Made by a program: the position numbers and the translations under genes. From Sarocladium kiliense (taxonomy: Eukaryota; Ascomycota; Sordariomycetes; Hypocreales; Sarocladiaceae): DNA of 64,000 bases. Below, piece after piece: positions 45,224-56,079 of the stretch. How positions within the stretch are numbered: the first letter of the stretch is position 1; each line of letters begins with the position of its first letter. The notes beneath the pieces were generated by a model. It had not been told where the DNA came from. It made no database searches and worked only from the letters and a program-made list of their open reading frames with translations. The stretch is taken from assembly GCA_030734395.1 (NCBI GenBank), contig JAUZTG010000034.1:1736001-1800000 (forward strand), in the 5' to 3' direction.

Positions 45224-46908
45224 GAGGCAACGTTGATCCCTGGATGTGGCGCATCCCATTCGTGGCTTATCTATCCAACTCCCCAAATGCCCCCCTTGTG
45301 GGACGAGGCATCTCAACGAGGCACGGACGTGAAGCCGTCTGAAGGACCTCTCAGTCCACCTGTGACTAAGGTCTGACTAGCTTACAGCTTTGCGGCTTCC
45401 ATACTCTTCTGTTGATGGATCATGGATATGAGGAACTCATGTCAGGCGCGACAGAGCTGACTGGCGAAGCCACAGCCCTTTGGGGGCATGCATGGTGTCG
45501 TTTCGACCAATGCAACACTCCATCACAGTGCTCGATTCAACTGCACATGACTCCATTCGAGGAGAGCCTGAGTTGCATGATACACCATCAATCAGCTTGG
45601 GCTTCATCAAAACAAACCACGACCGAAATCAGGAGACGACACATGACTAGGAAAGCGAGCGAGACACGATGCTTCACATCGAAGAAGACTTGGTGGAGGG
45701 TCTGTTCTCGGCGACATGACTGGATCCTCGGTATCCGATGTACCTACCCATGGACCGGTCGCCTCCCATCGCGGCAGTGCATTGGCAGGTGAAATTGCTT
45801 TGACAACGATGCACATTGCGAGACCTCCTGGTCCGTTTCGTCATCTGCAGGAGGACTTTCTCATCAGAATCATACCGTTCGTCACGCGGACGAACGATCA
45901 AGAGCATGCCGTGTCAAACAAGGCGATTACGGTTCTCCGAGATGCCGATTCCTCAGCAGCTTCGGACGATTTGCATCCCCACAAATGCTTTCACACCAAA
46001 ATCATACACGAAGGTGAGAATTGAGGTCTCAATCTAGCATGGCACCAAAGAGTGCTGTCTGGCTACTGAAGCGCAGTATGGCCTTTTGGAAAATTGTCTT
46101 GCCGGTCTTTCAGAAGAGCATCACCACTAACACGCTACGTACCAGGGCTCGGATGATGGGCAGGTTATCCCCGCAATAACGATCTGGAGCATCCAATCCT
46201 GCTTCTCGAGCAACGATGTAGCGCCTGACAGGTAACTCCCCTCATCAGACCCTCTTGCTAAAATGCCCCGCCGATCTTTTGGTGCTTCCCACAGGTACTC
46301 CGTACCTCGCGACACCCTTGGACACAACCTGCGATCTCTTCGCCCCGCCCTCCTCGATATTTCGACCGTTCGCTAGACACCCCTCTCGACCCTAGTCCCT
46401 GGCCACACCCTCTGCACCTTTTGCAGGCGACCCCCCAGCCGCCTCCACGAGCGGCGCAACGCAACCCTGGTCATGAGCGGAACTAAGTGTGTGTGGGTTT
46501 CTCTGCCGTTGCACCAATCCCTGGCCTCCCCTGGCGCTAGGTTATCGGTACAGGAGAGCCTGGGATCCTCAATCGTCCGGGAACTTGCCTCTGCTTGGCT
46601 TCCTTTGCTTGCTCACTTCGCCATCATATACATATTACCTCCTCCCGTCCCGTGTGTGGCTCTCAACTGAATGATACATAGTCCTGCCTCTTACCTCATC
46701 ACTATTACCCATATACTTCACCAGTCTTACTCCTCGCCCCCTTATATTCTATACCATTGTCCAGCATCTTTTGCAGACAGGCCAACCTTGCCGTCCACTC
46801 GTTTGTTATCCTGCAGCCTTTCCTTTGGCTTGGGCTTTCAGCGCTGTCTCCCAACCTGATACCACGACCATCTTCCCTCCCGAGTATTTGGGTACCCAGC
46901 TTTCAAAG

Positions 46909-49410
46909 ATGACTGCACCGTTAGCACAGCAGGTTCTACCTGTCAAAGATTCGGCAGCTATTCGAAAGCGAAGAAGACGTGCACCAGCTGGAGGGGCTGC
47001 GGACGACTGCTTCACTTGCACTAAGCGCAATGTGAAGTGTGACCGTCGGCGTCCCTATTGCTCGCAATGCCTTGAAGTAGGCAATGAGTGCTCAGGCTAC
47101 AAAACACAACTCACATGGAATGTTGGTGTCGCCAGTCGAGGCAAACTTCGTGGGCTTTCACTTCCTGTGGCCAAAGCCCCGCCAGTACCTCGTGAGCCCA
47201 AGAGATCACCAGCTCGTTCTAGAGCCCACGCCGCATCTATCTCTACGCCGCAACAACATTGGACGGAGGGCGAAGCATCAATTTCAGCAGCTCCCTGCCA
47301 GCCTATCGATATCCCTTCAGTGGCTGTTGCTTCAGCTCCCACAACTCCATATGGAGCTCCGGGCTTCGACTACCTCTCAATTTCCAGTCAAGAACATCCT
47401 CCGATGCCCCCGAATAGCTGGGGCGCTGTGTCTGCGTTCTCAGCTGGTAGCATGGTCCACTCTCCCGATGTCACGCCCAAGTACTCTCGCTTTCCCTTCC
47501 CTCTCGTCACAGAGAACCTCTCTTCGTCTATGGGCTCTGTTGGCTCTGTCACCAGCGATGTCGACTACATGTCTCCGATTAGCCAGTCATATCCTCGAGA
47601 AGAAATGCCCTTTATGCACAGCCCGACAATCATGTACGATGGCTTCCCTGCCGGGCAGGGCTCACCCATCCCGCACAGTCCTCCTTCAGGCCCAGCAGTC
47701 GATTACACGAGAGCACCGACATCTTGTCCCAGTCTAGTCTACGCGCCTTCCGAGACCAGCTCTAGCCTTCATTCGCAGATCGACGTATTCGAATCACATC
47801 TCAGCCAGAAGCTCATGCACGAGGCCGATCACTTCAGTGAGCATGACTCAGTGCCTTTCATGGCCTATTCCTTCTAATCGGTAGTAGGTGCTCCCGAACC
47901 TACCGGTCGCATGTGGCCTGACCAAGCTCAGCATCAACAACACGCTGATGGGGCCGACAACACCTCCCTCTTATCACCAGTGTCCGAACACCCGACGCCA
48001 ACCTGGCCTGTGATCACAGGATCAGATTCACCACAAGTCAGTCAGGACCTCGCTGCGCGAATGCCATTCTTCATGGATTATTACAACAACACGCTATGCC
48101 CATCGATGGTTTTCATAGATGGGCCGGGCAACCCGTTCCGTGAACAGATCATGTCTCTGGCACATGAAAGCCGGAGTCTACGGCACGCTATTTGCGCACT
48201 AGCGGCTTGTAATCTGAGGATGAAAAGGAAGCTTAGCCTTGGCCAAGACACACAGGAGCTTTTCGAGAAAATCCTGGCTGAGAAGCAAGCTGCAGACAAT
48301 GCGAGTAGCAACGAACAGCTGGATCAAGCTATTGCGGAAGAGTATCAGCACCGGAATATGGCTGTTCATCTGCTGAACGAACAACTGAACGATCCGTCAA
48401 AGTCGGGGCACGACTCTGTTTTGGCAACAATTCTCTTGCTTTGCCACTACCGCATGGCTGAATCTGGTGTTGCCAAGTTTCATACGCAATTCGCGGGAGT
48501 CAAGAAGCTCCTGGCTTTGGGGCGAGCTCAAAAACGCCCGCTCACGAGTGAGCCAACCTGGCTCGAGTCATTGTTCACCTACTTCGATGCTATCTCGGCA
48601 AGCATCAACGACCGAGAAGCACAGTTGGTAACTCCTGCAATGACAGAGGATATACCGCTGCTCCATATCGGGGCAGAGAACCTGGTGGGATGCGATTCTG
48701 AACTCTTCAGGATCATTAGCAAATTGGGTCGTCTTAACTTGTTATTTCAGCGGCGCCCAGTGCAAAGCCCTGTCACAACCCCCGACGCCAGTAACTGTTT
48801 CGATGGCAATGGGTTTGGTACGAAACTGAACGACGATGAGCTGCTGGCGTCAGCTCTCGACGATAGCCATCAATCCATGTTTTGGAAGGAATGGAAGAAT
48901 GCACGGCTCGCCTTGCAGAATTGGCAATTTGATTCGAGCAAAGTCGCAACTTCCCTACCTGGGTCTCCAGCCCCTGCTCAAATTCGCGACCTTGAGTCGT
49001 TGTCGGAGGCGTTCCGTTATGCTGGGCTGTTATACACAGAGCGACTGGCGTGTCCGACCATTACCAGTCAACACAACAACATTCAGAATTTGGTCAGCCA
49101 AGTTGTCTATTATGCGACCAGTCTCGAAAGCGGCAGTCAGGCAGAGAAATTCCTGCTCTGGCCACTGTTCATAGCTGGGTCGGAGTGCGTTAACGATCTC
49201 CAGCAGAGGATCGTCCGCACCAAATGCCACGATATTACGTCTCGGTCTGGTTATATGAACAACCTTGCTGCCTTGGACGTCCTAGAAAAGCTTTGGTCAG
49301 GTCAGACCCAAGGCCAAAGTAGCCGCCACATTGGGTCTCGACCCAGTCCCCTGAACTGGGACAAGTGCATTGGTGGGCCAGGCATTGATGTTGAATGGAT
49401 CATGTTCTAA
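46909..49410 (+). CDS. Zn2Cys6 fungal transcription factor
   Basis: Exon 1 is 46909-47836 and exon 2 is 47885-49410. The 48-bp GTGAGC...CTAAT...TAG intron contains an in-frame TAA. The product is 817 aa. The zinc cluster is DDCFTCTKRNVKCDRR followed by RPYCSQCLEVGNECSGYKT (CX2CX6CX6CX2CX6C, about residues 28-58), preceded by a basic patch KRRRRAP. A Ser/Pro-rich linker of about 280 residues follows. The C-terminal half resembles the fungal-specific Fungal_trans_2 domain (MPFFMDYYNNTLCPSMVF, LRHAICALAACNLRM, LATILLLCHYRMAESG). This is a sequence-specific nuclear regulator of unknown targets. It faces 8.9 kb of non-coding sequence upstream. An in-frame ATG at 46771 could add 46 residues, but that stretch has no family character. 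Without splicing, the protein stops after 322 aa. Confidence 0.85.
47837..47884 (+). other. 48-bp intron with in-frame stop and tandem (TAGTAG) acceptor
   Basis: The donor is GTGAGC, a branch-like TTCTAATC is present, and the acceptor reads GGTAGTAG. Using the first or second TAG changes one residue pair and keeps the frame. The intron is a multiple of three and carries TAA at 47875-47877, so retention would give a DNA-binding-only protein. Confidence 0.65.
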
Positions 49411-52067
49411 ACCACAGTGTGGTACCGCGATGCGGACGGCGGCTGCAAGGCCCTGGATCATGTTTGGATCATTACGAAGGAAAATGGTGGAACTAACCGT
49501 GTCCCCGTGTAATCTGTACAAGCGAGCGTGTTATATTTGAGCATGATGGATGAAAATAACGTGGAACATGAGCATGAGTCAAAAACGCATACTGTTTACT
49601 TGCCCAATTTACTACATTGCCCTTCTTGTGACCATCGACTTTCGCGAATTACATTTAGTCGGTGATGTGGACAATGCCTCGCGCGTACCAAGGCACGATG
49701 CCCGACAATCGGATGCAGGACATGCAGACCGCGGCCGATGGCTGTTGATCATCCAATTCTCGACTCATCAGCAGTGCCTGAACACTCCCCTGGCAGAGAG
49801 CAATCCCATGGCAAACCCCCGCATCCCTACCACGGCGCGACTTCGGCCATGCTCTTTCACCGACCCCGCGTTCCGCCTCTCAGCGGCAAGAGTATGGGGA
49901 AAGAGATCGGCACTGACGGGACAACAATGCACCGTGAAGGGTCTTCACCATTTGAAGGGGACTCTGAGGGATTCTGCACTTGGAACATCGCCTGCGAATC
50001 TTGAAAACCAGGGAGTTTTTGGTCTACCTGGAAAGGGAGGGCTGAGAAGAGCAAAGCGACGGACTGGGAAGGTTTCGTCGTCAGTGGCTTGGTAGTTAGT
50101 GACGAAAGTGGAAGATTCTAACGTTAAGCTTAAAAGGACTGGCTGTCAGCACCATGCTGGCCTGAGCCTAGACATGGTTCCTCATTGTAGTGCTCTGTAT
50201 CCAGTTAGAGCATGCATCCCGGTCTCCAGCGTCTTCCTTCTGTAGCTCTTCCATCGTTCCGGGCGTCGAAGGAACAGGTCAGGTAGCAGCTTCGTAGGCC
50301 TCCGACGTGTGCTAGTTCCTAATCTCGTCGCAAGAATCGGAATACAAATTCGAACCCCGCAACGCTTGCACATCAGCTGCGACCCTGATCTGTGCTGCCA
50401 TGTAACCTGACTACTCCTCTTTTGTTCCTGATGGCAAAGCGACGGAGCCATCGGTCGGTGCCTGCTCGGTCGGCGCGGACTGACAGGACAGACCCTGGGA
50501 TGCACTGACTTGGCAACTAGAACACATGTGAAGAAACCCCCGGCGCCTAAAGAACCGGATGGCACGAAAACGACTTACACGGGCACCACCGAACCAGGTT
50601 GTCACCCAGCCATTCCAAGGATTCTGATAGGTCCGTGTACGAAGCTGACGACAGCTACGCCTTCACTGTCGGACTTGTCGCTCGGCGCACACCCCCGGCG
50701 ATTCGTGGGAGTGGCTGGTCTGCCAAGGGCCCTTGATTGGCGACCTGTCCCTTCTGAAGACGCTGCTAAAAGTTGGATGAACCTTGCTAATCGCCCACTA
50801 ACACTGGCGCTAGAAGCTGCGTGTGAGAACTGACTGGCCTCTGCTTCTAGCTGCGGGGGGGGGAGCCATGGTTCAAGCTTAGTCGATAAAGTAGAAAGGG
50901 AGGGGCGGCAGAAGCACGCAAGTGTGCTGCGAGGAACCACTTTGTCTAGCTTGGTTCTGGAAGGATGACAATCGAACTGGGCACTAAGAAACTACTGCAA
51001 GGGCTGGTTTAGTGTACATAGGGCATCTTGTTGATCGATTTAGCGGTGTCGGAGCTCGCCGATGGTGTATTCGTCGATCAATGGAGGTGATGTGCGTACT
51101 ATAGCTTTCTAGCTGGCCTTTCAAGCAGAGCGACAGCTTTAAATCTTGATCCCGGTCGTAGCTCAATCTATTGACTCCCGAGTCTCGGTTGCCCGGCTCG
51201 GTTTATGATATATTACTGTACACAAGCGCTGTCAACTGTCTCGGACACTTCCGTACCATAGAGCCGCCCGGGGTTACACGCCGCCCCTATAGTCTGAAGC
51301 CCTGTATAGCATCTGTGCAACATCAGCACCAGGGGAAAACGGCAATTGTCTCGCCTCGCAACGCCTCATCTCGCTTTTCCCGATCTTCCCGCAGGCGATG
51401 CCGAGCAACACCCGGTGTTGAGTCGGTATCGCACCGGTTGCCCTTGCTTAGGTTGATCCACAAAAGCAGTGTCTTGGTAGAGTCGACAAAAGGTCCCTCC
51501 AAGTCATCATCGCCAAGGGTTGCGAGGGTGGAAGGGGGCGATTGCGCATTGTTCCTTCATCACTTCGCAATCCACCCCGCTAGCAATGCATGGCCGGACG
51601 ACCCAACTCTTGGATGATAGATAGATTGGACGAAGGCAGCGTCGGAGTCGGGTTCATCACCGATTCTTGGGACTTGTCGGACTTGCGCACTGGGGGTCGA
51701 GTCATTCACAATGCGATTGTGAAGCTAGTGCAGGGTCCTTAGTGCTGCCTTGCTAGGCTGAAGCTGGATCGTGATCCCCACCTATGGTATCAACATGAGT
51801 TTGCGTATATGGCACTCGGATGTATTGGTTCAAACGAGCGTTTTCACTACAAATGGCTCTAGGGTGACTTCGGATGACATGATGAATTATCTGCGGAAAG
51901 GCCTGGGTTGTATTTTGGAGATGGCAATCCCTATTCTCGAAGGCGCAAGAGGCAAATCGCTAGACTATGCTCCGCTAAGGACTGTTCCCTCCAACTCCAT
52001 GGCAGTGCCTCCTGGGTAGAGTATATCAAGATTTTTCATGTCTACCTTCCTTCCATCCGAAGCTCAT
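49411..52067. other. Intergenic, 2.7 kb between convergent genes
   Basis: Convergent spacer between the transcription factor and the Cys-rich gene. Several frames of 100-180 codons exist (for example 49550-50095 and 51171-51617 plus, 50182-50565 minus), but none shows a domain, codon bias or splice-extended continuity. I see no RNA gene. Confidence 0.45.
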
Positions 52068-52709
52068 TCATTTCTTGCTTACTTGTCCGGGGAACAGAGG
52101 TATCATTGGTGCCTTTGGGATCCTCATGTTCCCTAGAAACGCTCTTCGTTGGGGCTTGTTCATCCTTGCCAGTTGCTGCACATCCATCTTCGAAAGGCAA
52201 CCATGTTCGAGAATCGTCAACTTCCCTGGCAGGCGTACCAACCATTCTTTCAGGTCCTCCACCGCACTCAACTTTTCATGCTTGGGTCCAAACATGGCAG
52301 CATGAAGGTCTTGTGCCTGGTATTTGGTCCAATCCGAAGCTCGTTCGATCTCCGCGTATCTTCTCCGGAACTTGCGCTTCCCAAGGCGAAGCTCCTCCTC
52401 GTGGAAGGCACCGAGCGTTTGGATGCAGTATATCTCGAAGGGGATCTCATTCTGCCTGGGGTCACGTGCCCCTGCTGCTTGCTTGAACCTCGAGACTCTT
52501 CCATGGAAGCAGTCCCTGGACCTCCTCTCATCGTAGTGCTGCTGAGCTATCGCATCCTTGTGACAGGCACTGGGGTATGATGTTGAGAGAATGATACGGC
52601 ATTGTTCGAAGTTACAGACCTTCCAACCTTTCCCGCAACAGCAGGAGATGATGTGGTGAGCAGTATGCCCGCATGCTTCGAACGTTATCTTCGCAGCGGT
52701 GCAAGACAT
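52068..52709 (-). CDS. Hypothetical Cys-rich protein
   Basis: A single-exon frame of 213 aa from ATG at 52709. I recognise no family. The N-terminal 65 residues are Cys/His-rich (ITFEACGHTAHHIISCCCGK, VCNFEQCR, ACHKDA), with spacing that could bind zinc, like short orphan proteins seen in plant-associated Dothideomycetes. The rest is basic and helical (EEELRLGKRKFRRRYAEIER). There is no signal peptide, so it is probably intracellular. The open frame continues upstream to 52979, but that extension has atypical composition. It could be spurious; the Cys pattern and the long frame argue for a real gene. Confidence 0.5.
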   Translation of the reverse strand: MSCTAAKITFEACGHTAHHIISCCCGKGWKVCNFEQCRIILSTSYPSACHKDAIAQQHYDERRSRDCFHGRVSRFKQAAGARDPRQNEIPFEIYCIQTLGAFHEEELRLGKRKFRRRYAEIERASDWTKYQAQDLHAAMFGPKHEKLSAVEDLKEWLVRLPGKLTILEHGCLSKMDVQQLARMNKPQRRAFLGNMRIPKAPMIPLFPGQVSKK

Positions 52710-53287
52710 GTTGTTAGGCCTGTCAGTGATACTGATATGATGTGTATTCGAGACGCTCGTGTGACCTGACTGGGTCAATGAGTTATCAAGGCAGGCGAGC
52801 CGTAGCAAGAGCCGCAGTCTGACACACTGGTTAAAGCATGGTTGTCGGAGATGTCGTGGCAGTGAGTGACATGCCGCTGATGCTATGAATTCACGTTTGT
52901 CCAGCAAGCGTGAATACACAAGTTTGTGAATATGTATTCCAGGGGAAAGCTTGGGAAGGCGCAAACCAGATGTTGGCACCCGCGGCCATGGAAGCCTTCA
53001 CCACATAGGCACTATCCAAACAAACATCACTCAAGGCAGGAGAAAGAGATCCAGAGAAAGCCAGTCTATGTGAGTTCATACTCCCCTATGTGTCCGTGAT
53101 CCGTACGAAAAGAAAATCCAAGGCTCTTAAGTCCATACCGTGTCCAAAACCCCGCGCTCTGCATTCGTAATGACCGAGGGGATATCCTGGTAAACATCAA
53201 ATACACAAAGCAAAGATGCACCGTGCTCGCAGAATAACATCAAGAAAGTGTGGCTTGTTGTACATAGGTTTGGGCGTAGGGTGCTCG
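52710..53287. other. Intergenic: Cys-rich gene promoter and DUG3 3' region
   Basis: A 578-bp spacer; nothing beyond the open upstream extension of the Cys-rich frame is seen. Confidence 0.4.
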
Positions 53288-54852
53288 TCAAGAAGCGTGG
53301 GACGTTATAGCCAGCTCTGGGAAGTACTGTGACAGCTTCTTGGGGGTGTTGCCATTCGCAGGCTTGACAGGCTCGTCGCTGTCCGACGCTCTCTCCTCTG
53401 ACAGTGAGCTGCGTCCAAGGTGATTGTCACTATTCGGCTGATAGCCTGGCAGTCGTCGAGAGCTAACGCAGCCCTGAGTCGCACCGTTCGTTGGGGTTCG
53501 ATACGGAAGACCGCTAGTGTCGCGTCCCAGTGATCGACGTTTAAGATCAGGGCTAATGCTGCGAGACTGCTTTCGTAGCATGTCAAGAGAGCCGGTGTGT
53601 TCGTTTGCGGGTGTAAGGGGTCCGCTGGGTGACTTCTCGTTCGAAACGAGGCCGTTAGCTTGAACGAAGGCACTCGAGCGGACGTGTGCTGGATCGCGGT
53701 CATAGTATTTGTCGAGGATGGGATGGACCATGACGGTTTGGCGATGTATGGTCAAGATCGAGTTCGTGGGGACGTTCACCCAGTTCTCTGCAGTTCATGT
53801 CAGTTCTTGCTGAATGGATAGCGTAGGGTCTGGGGAAAACCAACCTCGCTCGAATGTCAGAGGCTCACTGGCAACTAAAACGATGTCTGCGCCTTTGTCC
53901 TTGCGCTCCATTTGGTACTGTCTGTCGTTTGGATCCGAAGTACGGGTTACCCATTGCGTGCCTGACGAGTAGTACAGACTTGCCGCTTCATCCTTTGCAC
54001 TGCTGATGTACCGTGTGCAGATCGTGCTGTGCCCATCCGTAACCGCGAAATTGAGCAAGCTTCTCGTGTCCACGTCCTCATTCTGGAGGATGCTTTGTGG
54101 TATCGAATCCGTCAGTTCGTTGATTTGTGCGATCGTCTCCTCAACTGCCTTTCGCAAAACGATGGGCCCAAAACCAGCCTCGGGGCAAGCGCTTGGATCA
54201 TAACCAAGACGCTCGAGGGTGTTCAGGAAGAGGGCGAAGGCCCACTCGCTGTCTGTACCGCCCTTGACTTCGAGGTACCACTTGTCGTTCAGGAGAGCAC
54301 CGAGGCGACGCTTGATGTGTTTCCAACCGCCCAGACCGCCGTTATGCATCCACATGAGGGAGCCATGAGTGAAGGGGTGGCAGTTATCTTCGCTAAGAGA
54401 GCCTTCGGTCGTGGCGCGTACGTGGCCGAAGATGAGTCGGGAAGCAGTTTTGGAGGCGATTCGTTGCAGGTTCGTGCAGTTCCATGCTGGGATGGTTGAT
54501 GTGAAAACGCATGGGGCAGAGCCGAGCTTAGGGTCAGTGTAGAAGCCTATGCCAAAGCCATCTGCATTGTTCTGGCCCCGACGAGTGTCCTGTACGTGAT
54601 CAAGACGGCATCAGTAAGCTGCAGCTATTCGTATCGGAGGAGGATAACGGGGTTTAGGTACGTACGAGTCGGAGACGGGAGTCGAAAGATTGTTTGAGGA
54701 TCGAGTGTGTAGGATCGAGGATCAGCTTAGAGAGGAGGATCTCGTCGCTACCTTTGTAGACCTAAAGTTGGGAACAGAGTCAGCTCTGGCGCATGCATAA
54801 CATTCAAGGACAGCTCCGAGGTCGGCACGCGACTCACCAAAAAACGGCACAT
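53288..54852 (-). CDS. Class II glutamine amidotransferase, Dug3-like
   Basis: Four exons: 54838-54852 (5 codons), 54666-54761, 53845-54589 and 53288-53787, with introns of 76, 76 and 57 bp. The product is 451 aa. Translation starts MCRFLVYKGSDEILLSKLIL, so Cys2 becomes the N-terminal nucleophile. Typical class II GATase motifs follow: DTRRGQNNADGFGIGFY, FGHVRATTEGSLSEDNCHPF, LMWMHNGGLGGWK and GGTDSEWAFALFLNTLE. Dug3, with Dug2, forms the glutathione-degrading complex in fungal cytosol. After ASEPLTFERENWVNVPTNS and TIHRQTVMVHPI, a Ser-rich C-terminal extension (about 90 residues, ending SQYFPELAITSHAS) is present, longer than in yeast. The 15-bp first exon carries the catalytic residue and would be missed by simple gene calling. 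It is divergent from the CDT2-like gene. Confidence 0.9.
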
Positions 54853-56079
54853 GGTGGGCGATGGATTTGGCGCGCAAAGGGCCTAGGGAGATGAAAGAGA
54901 CCGAGGTGAGCATCTAACAAGTAGATGAGATGGAAGGCTTTTGATGCGTTGGGAAAGATGGCATGAAAGAAGAATAGGGGAAAGGGTGATACAGGTAGAA
55001 CGCTGGAGTCAGAATGCTGGATGAATCAAACAGAGTGTCTTGTGCAAGATGACACCATCGGCGCCGGACCAGCCGTCATTGGCCGAACGGGATGGTCGCC
55101 GAGCGGCTGAGCTACAGTGGCTTGCGCTGGTTCCAGGGGCTGAGGTCTGCTGTATTGGGCGGCACTTTACTGTGGGAATCGGCAGGTTTTAGCGGACTCG
55201 TCAGTGGAGACGGATCTCGGTGTGGCGGTAAGGCTGGAGCAGTTATCGATTAGAGGTTTGCTAAGCCGAGACCGATGAATGTGACCACGACTCTTACTGT
55301 CCAGACTCGAGATCAACAATACATTATAGCCGAATATCCATTCATTGGGAAGCGTTGTGCGACGCGCTGTTCCCTGTACCTGGATGTCTCCGGTATGCCA
55401 CAGTTACGTGTGGCGCACGAGTGACCAGGGCATCGGCAATGAGGGAAGCCTGACATTACGAGGGGGAATCTCCTGCACAGGGAGGAACTCAGAAGGAATT
55501 GAAGCACTCGATAATACTCTGTACAAACACTGCAAAGTCCAGAATGTCACTACAATGTTGCCAAGGGCAGGAAAGAAGAGGGAGACACTTCTTCAGCAGC
55601 CTTTCAATTCCAACACCAGGCTTGGCTCAGACAGCCCCCTCGCTCTCACTTGGTCTTAGCGCGTCGGCCCCTTCCCAGGCACAGATACGGGTGCGGCAGG
55701 TCGGTAGCACCCGCTGTTTTCAGCGCCTAGCAGCCTGTAGCGCAGCCTGTGACGTGCCCCGACGCGCCCAAAATCCATTTACACGCTCCGCGTCGCCAGC
55801 TTCGCGCGTCACTCCACCTCAGGAACTTCGTCCTGGCTGCTTGTCCCAGCCTCGGTCTTCTGCTCTGACGTCCCACTTCATAAAACTGCTGTCTTGTCTC
55901 TTCACCCGTGACGTATCTTGGAAATTCTAGCTTTTCTCGTTATCGAATTCGTCTCATCGCTCTGAATTGGCCTCGCCGAATCTGCGTGTTCAACTGTATC
56001 ACGCGACTACTTGCTATATCATCCTGTCCAGCCAAGCAAGACTTGACAAGTCGACAGAGCCACCACATAGGGCCACACA
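54853..56079. promoter_or_regulatory. Divergent promoter between DUG3 and the CDT2-like gene
   Basis: A 1.2-kb spacer between divergent start codons. It contains a GC-rich stretch near 55740-55780 with GACGTGCCCCGACGCGCC, where MluI-box (ACGCG)-like elements of G1/S genes may lie. That would fit the CDT2 role but is not distinctive. Confidence 0.4.

Larger units (their letters stand above)
38013..46908. other. 8.9-kb gene-poor region
   Basis: Between the glutathione peroxidase and the Zn2Cys6 factor I find no gene I can support. The longest uninterrupted frames are 120-190 codons, have no recognisable domains and cannot be extended by plausible splicing. Base composition is close to that of the flanks, without the AT-rich signature of heavy repeat-induced point mutation. 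The region contains a tRNA-like relic (near 41871-41938), a set of GTTGCCAT inverted repeats (45124-45223) and a short CGACAACACCCA duplication near 40370-40393. It could be a long regulatory region, decayed mobile sequence or noncoding transcription units; nothing in the sequence decides. Confidence 0.55.

Noticed and set aside
47875..47913. In-frame TAA in the Zn2Cys6 gene as a nonsense mutation or readthrough site
   Set aside because: A well-formed 48-bp intron removes it in phase; no typical readthrough context follows the stop.
49550..50095. 181-codon plus-strand frame after the transcription factor
   Set aside because: No recognisable family; equally long frames overlap in other phases.
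50345..50365. TTCGAACCCCGC, B-box-like on the minus strand
   Set aside because: No A box at the right distance and no cloverleaf could be drawn.
51908..52580. Plus-strand frames of 140-190 codons
   Set aside because: They are antisense to the Cys-rich gene and look like its shadow.
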